Below are positions 13,250 through 20,210 of a DNA stretch of 22,135 nt, piece by piece. The notes under the pieces are model-generated. The model was not told where the DNA came from. It was given only the letters and a program-made list of their open reading frames with translations, and made no database searches. Source of the stretch: Chlorobium sp. (GTDB taxonomy: Bacteria > Bacteroidota > Chlorobiia > Chlorobiales > Chlorobiaceae); assembly GCA_028282595.1 (NCBI GenBank), contig JANQHQ010000022.1, positions 1 to 22,135 of the forward strand, in the 5' to 3' direction. Position 1 is the stretch's first letter, and each line of letters begins with the position of its first letter. A program made the position numbers and the translations under genes.

Positions 13250-14905
13250 TCAACAATCGCTGTTGCTTTTCCTGACCTGACGGTAACGATTGATCAACCC
13301 GTTGGTCGATGAATCGTGCGACAGGGTGTCGCCTTCTCCCTGGATTTCGGGCAGGATGGCTTTGGCGAGCTGTTTGCCGAGCTCCACCCCCCACTGGTCG
13401 AAGGAGTTGATCCCCCAGATCACGCCCTGCACGAAGACCTTGTGCTCGTACATGGCGATCAGGCTGCCGAGGTTGAAGGGATCGATCTCCGAAAAGAGGA
13501 TCGTGTTCGTCGGGCGGTTGCCGGGAAACAGCTTGTGCGGCAGCAACTCCGCGATCCGCTCCTCGCTCATCCCGACTCCGCGCATCTCCTTTTCCGCTTC
13601 CCCGGCGGTTTTTCCACGCATCAGCGCCTCGGTCTGGGCGAAGCAGTTGGCCGCGAGAATGTCGTGGTGCTCCCCTTCCGGGTTCTGCGTTTTCAGGGGC
13701 AGGATAAAGTCCGCGGGAATGAAGTTCGGTCCCTGGTGCAGAAGCTGGAAAAAGGCGTGCTGGGAGTTCGTTCCGGGCTCGCCCCAGATCACCGGTCCGG
13801 TGGCGCAGGCCACTTCGTTGCCGTCACGGTCGATCCTCTTGCCGTTGCTCTCCATGTCGAGCTGCTGCAGGTAGGCCGGAAGGCGGTGAAGATACTGGTC
13901 GTAGGGAATCACGGCGTGGGAGTGGGCGTCGAAGAAGTTGTTGTACCAGATACCGAGAAGGGCGAGAATGACCGGCACGTTCTCTTCGTGCGGGGCCGAA
14001 AGAAAGTGCTCGTCCATCGCATGCGCTCCGGCGAGCAGTTCCGTGAACCGCTCGAAACCGATAGAGAGGGCGATGGACAATCCTATGGACGACCAGAGCG
14101 AGTAGCGGCCGCCCACCCAGTCCCAGAAGCGGAACATGTTCCGTGAATCGATGCCGAACTCCTCCACTTTCTCCCGGTTGGTCGATACCGCGACGAAATG
14201 GCGGGCGACGGCCGACTCGTCCCCTGCGCTGCGCAGGAACCACCGCCTCGCGGTATGGGCGTTCGTCAGGGTCTCCTGGGTGGTGAAGGTCTTCGAAGCA
14301 ACGATAAAGAGCGTCGTTTCGGCGTCGAGATCGCGCAACGCTTCGCTGACATGCGTGCCGTCGATGTTGGAGACGAAATGCACCCTGAGAGCGCCGTTCG
14401 CGAACGGCTTCAGGGCTTCGGTCACCATGTATGGCCCCAGATCCGATCCACCGATACCGATATTGACCACATCGGTGATCGTCTTGCCGCTGTAACCCTT
14501 CCACTCCCCCTGAAGCACCTTTTCAGAGAACGCTTTCACCTGTGCGAGCACCTCGTGCACGTCGCCCCCGACCTCCTGGCCGTCGAGCTCCATTCGAAAT
14601 CCTTCCGGCTGGCGCAACGCGGTGTGCAGAACCGCCCGCCGCTCGGTGAAGTTGATTCTGTTTCCGGAAAACATCTTTTCCCGCCAGGCGCCGACGCCGG
14701 CCTCGTCCGCCAGGGCTCCGAGAAGCGAGAGGGTCCGGGAGGTGATTCTGTTTTTCGAGTAATCGAGAAAAAGGTCGCCCGCCCGGACCGAGAACCGCTC
14801 GAACCTCTCCGCGTCTCCGCTGAAAAGCTCCCTCATGTGCAGGTTCCCGATCTCCTCTTTATGCGACTCCAGCGCTTTCCATGCCCGACCGTTCAGTACG
14901 CCCAT
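13250..14905 (-). CDS. pgi: Glucose-6-phosphate isomerase
   Basis: A ~551-residue phosphoglucose isomerase that interconverts glucose-6-P and fructose-6-P in the cytoplasm. The family signatures are clear: NIGIGGSDLGPYM, the VASKTFTTQET phosphate-binding loop, DWVGGRYSLWSSIG (PGI signature 1), ESNGKRID, GEPGTNSQHAFFQLLHQG with the catalytic Glu and nearby His, and GVIWGINSFDQWGVELGK (signature 2, with the catalytic Lys). I start at the ATG at 14905 (MGVLNGRAWKAL), with AAGAGGAA upstream. The open frame runs 17 codons further, but those codons come from the end of the MITE at 14925–15067 and are not part of the enzyme. The element leaves only about 20 bases of native leader, so pgi is either expressed from within it or from beyond it. 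Confidence 0.96.
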   Translation of the reverse strand: MGVLNGRAWKALESHKEEIGNLHMRELFSGDAERFERFSVRAGDLFLDYSKNRITSRTLSLLGALADEAGVGAWREKMFSGNRINFTERRAVLHTALRQPEGFRMELDGQEVGGDVHEVLAQVKAFSEKVLQGEWKGYSGKTITDVVNIGIGGSDLGPYMVTEALKPFANGALRVHFVSNIDGTHVSEALRDLDAETTLFIVASKTFTTQETLTNAHTARRWFLRSAGDESAVARHFVAVSTNREKVEEFGIDSRNMFRFWDWVGGRYSLWSSIGLSIALSIGFERFTELLAGAHAMDEHFLSAPHEENVPVILALLGIWYNNFFDAHSHAVIPYDQYLHRLPAYLQQLDMESNGKRIDRDGNEVACATGPVIWGEPGTNSQHAFFQLLHQGPNFIPADFILPLKTQNPEGEHHDILAANCFAQTEALMRGKTAGEAEKEMRGVGMSEERIAELLPHKLFPGNRPTNTILFSEIDPFNLGSLIAMYEHKVFVQGVIWGINSFDQWGVELGKQLAKAILPEIQGEGDTLSHDSSTNGLINRYRQVRKSNSDC

Positions 14906-14924
14906 AGATTTGTGTTCCTCTTTA

Positions 14925-15067
14925 GGGCACCTCCATGTAGTTATTCCGCGCTTCAATTGCTTCGTTGTCCCGACGAGTCGGGACTCCGGTTTTGAAGTTT
15001 ATCCCGATGCAATCGGGACTCCGTTCGTCTTGCACCTGAACCGCTCATGACAATACATAGAGGTGCC
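14925..15067. mobile_element. MITE-like element, copy 3 (143 bp)
   Basis: GGGCACCTCCATGTA on the left and TACATAGAGGTGCC on the right form the terminal inverted repeats. The element is in the opposite orientation to copies 1 and 2: its reverse complement aligns with copy 2 over GGCACCTCTATGTATTGTCA and on through the TCCCGAC/GTCGGGA palindromes. It also has the TCCCGATGCAATCGGGA palindrome that corresponds to CCCCGAT…ATCGGGG in copy 1. No coding potential. It sits directly upstream of the pgi ribosome-binding site. Confidence 0.75.
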
Positions 15068-15136
15068 ATGTAATTGATGACAATAATAATATTATGGCGG
15101 TTCAAATATAGTGGTTTGCCTCTTCCCAACAGCATA

Positions 15137-15556
15137 TCAGAACGGCTTCAGCCGAAGCCTCAGAACGCTGCCGCCGTCCGCACACTCCTGTCCGATGATC
15201 TCGGCGAAGGAACGCATAAAAAAAACACCCCTGCCCGTGGAGCGCGCGAGCGCCGAAGGGTGGGTCGGATCGGGCAGTTCACGCAGCGAAAATCCGCATC
15301 CCGAGTCCGCTATGTCTACAACGAGATCGCGGCTTTCCTTCGCGTCGAGAATCTCGAAGCGCAAAGCAACCCGTGCGTCGTCCCGGCCCCGGTTGCCGTG
15401 TTCGACGGCGTTGACGAACGCCTCCTGAACGACAAGCTGGAGTTTCGAGAGAAAATATCCGCTGAAGCCCTCCCGCTCGGCGAGAACCGAAAGATAATCC
15501 CGCAGCCTCCTGCACTCCTCGCAGGAGTTGGCCAGCACCAGCTCGTAAACACTCAT
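15137..15556 (-). CDS. RsbW-like anti-sigma/serine-kinase-type ATP-binding protein
   Basis: A 139-residue stand-alone GHKL (HATPase_c) domain of the RsbW/SpoIIAB kind. The N-box is QEAFVNAVEHGN (about residues 44–55), G1 is DIADSGCGF (~81–89), and G2 is STGRGVFFMRSFA (~106–118). The histidine-kinase dimerisation domain is absent. Proteins of this type bind ATP and either sequester a sigma factor while phosphorylating an STAS antagonist or act in Ser-phosphorylation partner switches. Neither an STAS nor a sigma-factor gene is adjacent, so it is an orphan here and its partner is unknown. It is transcribed away from amt, and the 246-base gap between the two starts should contain both promoters. 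Confidence 0.83.
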   Translation of the reverse strand: MSVYELVLANSCEECRRLRDYLSVLAEREGFSGYFLSKLQLVVQEAFVNAVEHGNRGRDDARVALRFEILDAKESRDLVVDIADSGCGFSLRELPDPTHPSALARSTGRGVFFMRSFAEIIGQECADGGSVLRLRLKPF

Positions 15557-15729
15557 GACGACACCGGAATGGGTGAAATTCCCTCCTCTGCAGAAAATTT
15601 ACAATGACTCCCGCTACAACGCAACCGCACAGCCGGAGGAACGCCTTTATTTTTTAGGCCGGAAGGCGATAAAAATAAAAAATTATTACGGATTTGTATT
15701 TTTTATCTAAATATTTATATTGATGACAG

Positions 15730-15747
15730 AATTTCTACTAAGAAATT
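15730..15747. promoter_or_regulatory. Inverted repeat in the amt upstream region
   Basis: AATTTCT-ACTA-AGAAATT is a perfect 7-bp inverted repeat in the very AT-rich sequence between the RsbW-like gene and amt, about 55 bases before the amt ATG. It could be an operator for a nitrogen regulator or simply reflect AT-richness. I do not see a sigma-54 (GG-N10-GC) promoter. Confidence 0.35.
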
Positions 15748-15802
15748 TTTACCAATAGGCTCTATAACCTGAATCTTTTAAGAACACAAAAAGTCAAAGA
15801 GA

Positions 15803-17131
15803 ATGAGACGTTTTGTAAAACCATTCGGATTGCTCCCGCTCGGCTTGCTGGCGGCTTCGGTAATCCCGGGCGCGCCGCTCCTTGCGGCCGAAGGCGTGGA
15901 CGCTGCGGCCGTCAACGCCTACGCCATTGACAACATGTTCCTCTTCATCGCCGCCGTACTGGTCCTGTTCATGCAGGCCGGCTTCGCGATGGTGGAGTCG
16001 GGGCTGAACTCGGCGAAGAACACGGTCAATATCCTCTTCAAGAACATGATGGATATGGGACTCGGTGTCATTCTGTTCTTCATCATAGGGTACGGGCTCA
16101 TGTACCCCGGTGACGCCTTCACCGGAGGCTGGTTCGGCTTCGGCGGTTTCGGTATCAGCGCCGAATCACCGGAACCGGTCGGAGGGAATCTGCATCCGGC
16201 GGTCGACTTTCTCTTCCAGGTCGCCTTTGCAGCCACCGCCGCCACGATTGTTTCGGGTGCGGTCGCCGGAAGAATGAAGTTCGAGGCCTACCTTATCTAT
16301 TCGGCCGTGCTGACGGCGTTCATCTACCCGGTCAGCGGTTTCTGGAAATGGGGTGGCGGCTGGCTGAACGAACTGGGCTTCTACGATTTCGCGGGCTCCC
16401 TCGTCGTCCACGCCCTGGGCGGCTTCGCCGGCCTGGCGGGCGCCATCGTGCTCGGTCCGCGCATCGGACGCTTCAATCCCGACGGATCGCCGAACGCCCT
16501 GCCCGGTCATAACCTCGCCCTGAGCACTCTCGGCGTCTTCATCCTTCTTATCGGATGGTTCGGCTTCAACCCCGGCAGCCAGCTCGCCATCGCGGGCGCG
16601 GCCAACACCGATATCGTGATGATCATCGCAACCAATACCCTGCTCGCCGCAGCGACCGGCGCGGTTCTCGCCATGGCTCTCGCCTGGGCTCTGTTCAAGA
16701 AACCCGATCTCACCATGGCGATGAACGGTCTGCTCGGCGGCCTTGTCGGCATCACGGCGAACTGCGATTCCGTCACCTATAACGAGGCGATCATCATCGG
16801 CGCGGTTGCCGGCATTCTGGTTGTCCTCGGCATCAAACTGCTCGACATGCTGAAGATCGACGACCCCGTCGGTGCCTGGCCCGTACACGGTCTGAACGGT
16901 ATCTGGGGCGGCCTGGCCACCGGCATTTTCGGCGGTCATCCCATGGTTGCGCAGATCATCGGCTCCATCGCCATCCCGGTCTGGGGTTTCGTCACCATGC
17001 TCGTACTGTTCTATATCCTGAAAGCAGCCGGCATCCTCAGGGTATCGAAAGATGACGAAATGAAGGGCCTCGATATCTCCGAACATGAGGAAGAGGCGTA
17101 CCACGGGTTCCAGATCTTTTCAAACCAGTAA
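15803..17131 (+). CDS. amt: Ammonium transporter (Amt family)
   Basis: A 442-residue Amt/Mep/Rh channel. It begins with a cleavable signal-like segment (LLPLGLLAASVIPGAPLLAA, residues 10–29), as in E. coli AmtB, followed by about 11 membrane helices. The twin-His pore residues are His203 (VVHALGGFAG) and His362 (VHGLNGIWGG). FAMVESGLNSAKNTVNILFK is the conserved second-helix signature, and WFGFNPGS is also standard. It imports ammonium across the inner membrane. The C-terminal tail (KDDEMKGLDISEHEEEAYHG) has the conserved GLD-x-x-EH-x-E-x-AY-x motif that couples gating to P-II. The P-II gene follows 21 bases later, so channel and regulator are co-expressed, as in the classic amtB–glnK pairing. 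Confidence 0.95.
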   Translation: MRRFVKPFGLLPLGLLAASVIPGAPLLAAEGVDAAAVNAYAIDNMFLFIAAVLVLFMQAGFAMVESGLNSAKNTVNILFKNMMDMGLGVILFFIIGYGLMYPGDAFTGGWFGFGGFGISAESPEPVGGNLHPAVDFLFQVAFAATAATIVSGAVAGRMKFEAYLIYSAVLTAFIYPVSGFWKWGGGWLNELGFYDFAGSLVVHALGGFAGLAGAIVLGPRIGRFNPDGSPNALPGHNLALSTLGVFILLIGWFGFNPGSQLAIAGAANTDIVMIIATNTLLAAATGAVLAMALAWALFKKPDLTMAMNGLLGGLVGITANCDSVTYNEAIIIGAVAGILVVLGIKLLDMLKIDDPVGAWPVHGLNGIWGGLATGIFGGHPMVAQIIGSIAIPVWGFVTMLVLFYILKAAGILRVSKDDEMKGLDISEHEEEAYHGFQIFSNQ

Positions 17132-17152
17132 TATCTAAACGGAGCTACGACA

Positions 17153-17494
17153 ATGAAATACATCATAGCGATGATCCAGCCTCACAAGCTTCCCGACGTC
17201 AAGGCGGCACTTGCGGATGTCGGGATCTATAAAATGACGGTAACCAACGTTCTCGGCTGCGGAGCCCAGGGGGGATACACCGAGGTGTATCGTGGAGTCC
17301 CGAGCGAAATCAACCTCCTGAAGAAAATAAAGATCGAGATCGGCGTCAATGACGACTTCGAGGAAAAAACCGTGAAGGCGATCATCAAGGGCGCGAAAAC
17401 CGGAGAAATCGGGGACGGGAAGATATTCGTCTTCGACCTGCCGAAATGCATCCGGATCCGGACCGAGGAGACCGGAAACGATGCCATCGGCTAA
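17153..17494 (+). CDS. P-II nitrogen regulatory protein, T-loop without Tyr51
   Basis: A 113-residue P-II (GlnB/GlnK) trimeric signal protein that senses ATP/ADP and 2-oxoglutarate. Aligned without gaps to E. coli GlnB, Gln39, Thr43, Glu44, Tyr46, Arg47 and Gly48 are kept in the T-loop (GAQGGYTEVYRG), and Lys58 (KKIKIEI) is present. However, Arg38 and Lys40 are Ala and Gly, and Tyr51, the uridylylation site, is Ser51. Canonical GlnD control therefore cannot occur at that position. The B-loop region TGEIGDGKIFVF is intact. Its place 21 bases after amt predicts that it binds and gates that channel at the membrane (GlnK-like role). The following TorF-type gene is 47 bases away, in the same transcript or close to it. 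Confidence 0.93.
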   Translation: MKYIIAMIQPHKLPDVKAALADVGIYKMTVTNVLGCGAQGGYTEVYRGVPSEINLLKKIKIEIGVNDDFEEKTVKAIIKGAKTGEIGDGKIFVFDLPKCIRIRTEETGNDAIG

Positions 17495-17541
17495 CATCAA
17501 CAGCAACACATAACACACCAAGTAAAAGGAGAAGTATCACT

Positions 17542-18201
17542 ATGAAGAAAACAGCAAAGCTTCTGACCCTCGTTGCAGGCGTCCTGCTTCTGTTCACCGG
17601 AACGACGAAAGCCGAAGGCTTCGATGTAGGGGTGGATGTCGTCAGCCGCTATGTCTGGAGGGGCGTTCAGTACGGGGACGGCGTGGCCGCTCAGCCCTGG
17701 GTGAGCTACACATTCCCGGGAGCCGGCGTCGAAGTGGGCGCCTGGGGCTCCTACGATCTCAGCGACGACGACGCGAACGAAGCCGATCTCTACCTCACGG
17801 TTCCGATCGGCGAAAACTTCAGCCTGACGATTACGGACTACTACTTTCCCAGTGGCGGCGCCGACAACTATTTCGACTGGGGTGACGACGGAGATCACAT
17901 CGTCGAAGTCGCCGGAGGGCTCGAAGTCGACAACTTCAGCCTGTTTGGCGCTGTCAACGTTCTCGGCAGTGACGACGAAAATTCCGTGTACGTCGAAGCC
18001 GGCTACCAGTTCTATGACAAGGACGAGTACACCGGCTCGCTCTTTGTCGGGGCAGGAAACGAAATGTACACGTCGACAACGGATTTCGAAGTTGTCAATG
18101 TCGGAGTGACGATTTCCAGGGATATGTTCTGGGCGTCCTACATTGTCAATCCCGACCTCGAAAACTCCAACCTGGTCGTGGGCGTCAGCCTGCAACCCTG
18201 A
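17542..18201 (+). CDS. TorF-family putative porin
   Basis: A 219-residue outer-membrane protein of the TorF/Gcw_chp-like kind. It has a signal peptide (LLTLVAGVLLLFTGTTKA, cut before EGF) and the family's opening motif VGVDVVSRYVWRGVQYG. The remaining ~170 residues are alternating amphipathic β-strands rich in Asp, Gly, Tyr and Phe (for example EADLYLTVPIGENFSLTITD and SVYVEAGYQFYD), ending in VGVSLQP. The expected structure is a small β-barrel. I place the start at the ATG at 17542 because of AAAGGAG upstream and the signal peptide beginning there; the frame is open further up but that part overlaps the P-II gene. Its position after amt and P-II suggests regulation by nitrogen and a role in letting ammonium or small amines through the outer membrane (inference). 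A large hairpin and a strong terminator follow. Confidence 0.85.
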   Translation: MKKTAKLLTLVAGVLLLFTGTTKAEGFDVGVDVVSRYVWRGVQYGDGVAAQPWVSYTFPGAGVEVGAWGSYDLSDDDANEADLYLTVPIGENFSLTITDYYFPSGGADNYFDWGDDGDHIVEVAGGLEVDNFSLFGAVNVLGSDDENSVYVEAGYQFYDKDEYTGSLFVGAGNEMYTSTTDFEVVNVGVTISRDMFWASYIVNPDLENSNLVVGVSLQP

Positions 18202-18204
18202 ATT

Positions 18205-18298
18205 CATTTCCTTCCCGCCTGCCCGGCATCCAGGATTTCCTTTTCGTGTTGCTTCGGGAAACGACCGGAAATCTTGCGGCAGGCGGGACAGGGAAATG
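18205..18298 (+). repeat. Long interrupted inverted repeat after the porin gene
   Basis: The arms CATTTCCTTCCCGCCTGCC (18205–18223) and GGCAGGCGGGACAGGGAAATG (18278–18298) are near-perfect inverses. Inside them GGATTTCC and GGAAATC can form a second stem. The whole ~94 bases could fold as one long stem with an inner hairpin, starting three bases after the porin stop and ending just before the terminator. Confidence 0.65.
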
Positions 18299-18301
18299 AC
18301 G

Positions 18302-18329
18302 AAAAAAACGGGCTTATCCCCGTTTTTTT
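18302..18329 (+). terminator. Strong intrinsic terminator of the amt block
   Basis: AAAAAAACGGG-CTTATC-CCCGTTTTTTT is a perfect 11-bp stem with a six-base loop and a seven-T run. The A-run on the other side makes it potentially bidirectional. It separates the amt/P-II/porin transcript from the nickel operon. Confidence 0.85.
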
Positions 18330-18359
18330 CGTTTTCCGCCGTTCACAATCGTTATTATT

Positions 18360-18386
18360 GTGTTACCTTTCCTGAAAAAGTAACAC
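18360..18386 (+). promoter_or_regulatory. NikR-type operator upstream of nikR
   Basis: GTGTTAC-N13-GTAACAC is a perfect inverted repeat of the class described for NikR sites in non-enteric bacteria such as Geobacter. It ends three bases before the nikR ATG. A TATTAT −10-like hexamer at 18353–18358 overlaps its left side, and a second small palindrome CACAAT…ATTGTG (18344–18362) overlaps too. Binding here would block both transcription start and ribosome access, implying nickel-dependent autorepression of the whole operon. Confidence 0.85.
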
Positions 18387-18389
18387 TCC

Positions 18390-18785
18390 ATGAAACGGTT
18401 CGGAGTCTCGCTCGAAGAGGAACTGCTCTGCAAACTCGACGAACTTGTCGAGCACCACAGCTTCCCCAACCGCTCCCAGGCGATACGCTTCCTCATACGC
18501 CGCTACATCACGGAGGACAACTGGGCGAACAACCAGCCCGTCAGCGGCTGCCTCGTGCTTGTCTACGATCATCACAGAACGGACGTTCAGAAACAGCTCA
18601 CCGCCATACAACACGACTATCACGACCTGGTGCTGTGCAGCCAGCACGTCCATCTCGATCACGACAACTGCATCGAAACCATAACCCTCAAAGGCAGGGC
18701 CGACCGGATCAGGACGCTCTCGGACCGGCTTCTGGCGGTAAAAGGCATCATCCACGGCGAACTGGTCATGAGCGTGATCAGGTAG
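18390..18785 (+). CDS. nikR: Nickel-responsive regulator NikR
   Basis: A 131-residue NikR. The N-terminal ribbon-helix-helix (RFGVSLEEELLCKLDELVEH, then PNRSQAIRFLIRRYI) binds DNA, and the C-terminal ACT-like domain binds nickel. The four high-affinity ligands are present: His75, His86, His88 and Cys94 (HDYHDL…HVHLDHDNC), each one residue before the E. coli numbering. With nickel it represses uptake genes. No Shine-Dalgarno is seen because the operator at 18360–18386 fills that place; the start is nevertheless fixed by the RHH motif beginning MKRFGVS. It heads an operon with the DUF4198 protein and an ECF-type nickel transporter, and so controls them directly. Confidence 0.95.
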   Translation: MKRFGVSLEEELLCKLDELVEHHSFPNRSQAIRFLIRRYITEDNWANNQPVSGCLVLVYDHHRTDVQKQLTAIQHDYHDLVLCSQHVHLDHDNCIETITLKGRADRIRTLSDRLLAVKGIIHGELVMSVIR

Positions 18786-18819
18786 GAAGAAAGCGTCAAG
18801 AAAAACGGAGAACACCTGC

Positions 18820-19614
18820 ATGAAACAAAAAAAGACCATCGTCTCGCTCGCCCTCCTTGCCGTATCGATTCTCGCATCGCCCGACGCTCATGCCCACTTC
18901 GGAATGACGATACCGACGGAGAACATCGTCGAGGAAACGTCCCGGGAACCCCTGAAGGTGAACCTCATGTTCGCCCACCCTTTCGAGGGCCGGTCGATGA
19001 ACATGGAAAAACCGGCAACGGCGGGGGTACTCCACAACGGGCAAAAAACCCTGCTGACCGACAAGCTGAAAGCTCTCGATCTTACCATGTACGCGGATGA
19101 AAAACCGTCGAGGGCGTGGAGGGCATACCACTCCATCGACAGTCCGGGCGACTACATCTTTTTCATGGAACCGAAACCGTACTGGGAGCCTGCCGAAGAC
19201 AGTTATATCGTTCACTACACGAAGGTCATCGTCAACGCGTTCGGAAAAGAGGTCGGCTGGGACGAGGAAGTGGGAATGAAAACCGAAATCGTTCCGCTCA
19301 CACGCCCCTACGGCCTCTATGTCGGCAATGTCTTTCAGGGGGTGGTCAAGGTCGACGGAAAACCGGCTCCGTTCACCGAGGTTGAAGTCGAATATTTCAA
19401 TCGCGGCGGGCAAAGCAAGGTGCAAGCAACTCCGTTCGTCACACAGGTCGTCAAGGCAGATGCGAACGGCGTATTCACCTACGCCATACCGAAAGCCGGC
19501 TGGTGGGGGTTCGCGGCTCTGTCGACCGACAGCAGAACGCTCGAACGCGGCGGCCGAGAGAAGCCTGTCGAGATCGGCGCGGTTCTCTGGGTCAAAGCGG
19601 AGGATTTCCGCTGA
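18820..19614 (+). CDS. nikK: DUF4198 periplasmic protein of nickel uptake (NikK-like)
   Basis: A 264-residue exported protein. The signal peptide (IVSLALLAVSILASPDAHA) is predicted to be cut at AHA before His26, so the mature protein would begin HFGMTIP. The body is the DUF4198 β-sandwich type: AHPFEGRSMNMEKP, SPGDYIFFMEPKPYWEP, then VPLTRPYGLYVGNVFQGVVKVDGKP and a carboxypeptidase-regulatory-like stretch (VEVEYFN … ADANGVFTYAIPKAGWWGFAA). DUF4198 genes commonly accompany NikMNQO/CbiMNQO transporters and are thought to bind nickel outside the cytoplasm. Here it lies between nikR and nikM, with its stop overlapping the nikM start (TGATG), so production is coupled. GGAGA precedes the ATG. The symbol follows the usual context name. 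Confidence 0.85.
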   Translation: MKQKKTIVSLALLAVSILASPDAHAHFGMTIPTENIVEETSREPLKVNLMFAHPFEGRSMNMEKPATAGVLHNGQKTLLTDKLKALDLTMYADEKPSRAWRAYHSIDSPGDYIFFMEPKPYWEPAEDSYIVHYTKVIVNAFGKEVGWDEEVGMKTEIVPLTRPYGLYVGNVFQGVVKVDGKPAPFTEVEVEYFNRGGQSKVQATPFVTQVVKADANGVFTYAIPKAGWWGFAALSTDSRTLERGGREKPVEIGAVLWVKAEDFR

Positions 19615-20210
19615 TGCATATTTCCGAAGGAGTATTGCCCCTGACTACACTGAGCGCCGGATACGCACTCAGTGCGGCAGGGACTGCCATCGGGCTGAAA
19701 CACATCCGGGAAGACCGTATCGTCCGAACGGCGATGATGTCTTCCACCTTTTTCGTGGCTTCGTTCATCCATGTCCCGATCGGACCGGCGAACGTCCATC
19801 TGGTACTCAACGGACTTGTAGGACTCCTTACCGGCCGGTCATGCTTTGTCGCCATAGGGATCGCTCTTGTGATGCAGGCGCTGCTTCTTCAGTTCGGCGG
19901 CATCACGACACTCGGAGTCAACACGTTGAACATGGCCCTTCCGGCGCTATTCTGCTTCCTGATTTTCTCGCCCGGGATTTCGCGCGGGAAGATACCGCTC
20001 TTTCCGGCGGGGCTCCTCTGCGGGGCGCTTTCTTCTCTTCTCAGCGCTCTCCTGCTGAGTCTCTCGCTCACGACTGCCGGAGAGGCGTTCCTCCCGGCCG
20101 CAAAGCTCGTCCTGCTGGCGAACCTGCCGCTGATGGTCGTGGACGGACTGATCACGGGATTTGTCCTGCTCTTTATCGGAAAGGTGAAACCTGAAATGCT
20201 CAAACCATGA
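19614..20210 (+). CDS. nikM: ECF nickel transporter S-component CbiM/NikM
   Basis: A 198-residue integral membrane protein that starts MHISEGVL, the invariant N-terminus of CbiM/NikM whose Met amine and His2 help hold the metal. Family motifs follow: FFVASFIHVPIGPANVHLVL, LVGLLTGRSCFVAIGIALVM, QALLLQFGGITTLGVNTLNM and LPLMVVDGLITGFV. About six membrane helices are predicted. It binds Ni2+ (or Co2+) outside and delivers it inward with NikL, CbiQ and CbiO. The ATG is at 19614, overlapping the previous stop; the longer upstream frame is ruled out because the MHI start is functionally conserved. NikR control argues for nickel over cobalt. The stop overlaps the nikL start by ATGA. Confidence 0.95.
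   Translation: MHISEGVLPLTTLSAGYALSAAGTAIGLKHIREDRIVRTAMMSSTFFVASFIHVPIGPANVHLVLNGLVGLLTGRSCFVAIGIALVMQALLLQFGGITTLGVNTLNMALPALFCFLIFSPGISRGKIPLFPAGLLCGALSSLLSALLLSLSLTTAGEAFLPAAKLVLLANLPLMVVDGLITGFVLLFIGKVKPEMLKP

Noticed and set aside
14906..14956. In-frame N-terminal extension of pgi (MKRGITTWRCPKEEHKS)
   Set aside because: It is encoded by the end of the MITE-like element and the ribosome-binding region. Enzyme homology and a good ribosome site start at 14905.
16166..17104. Long antisense frame (312 codons) within amt
   Set aside because: Low-complexity Asp/Gly/Glu-rich translation opposite a certain transporter gene.
18344..18362. CACAAT…ATTGTG palindrome as a second, separate operator
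   Set aside because: Short, AT-rich and overlapping both the −10-like box and the NikR site; not distinguishable from chance, so it is mentioned only with the NikR operator.
19319..20194. Long alternative + strand frame across the DUF4198 and nikM genes
   Set aside because: Arg/Ser-rich translation without a domain; it overlaps two well-supported genes in another frame.
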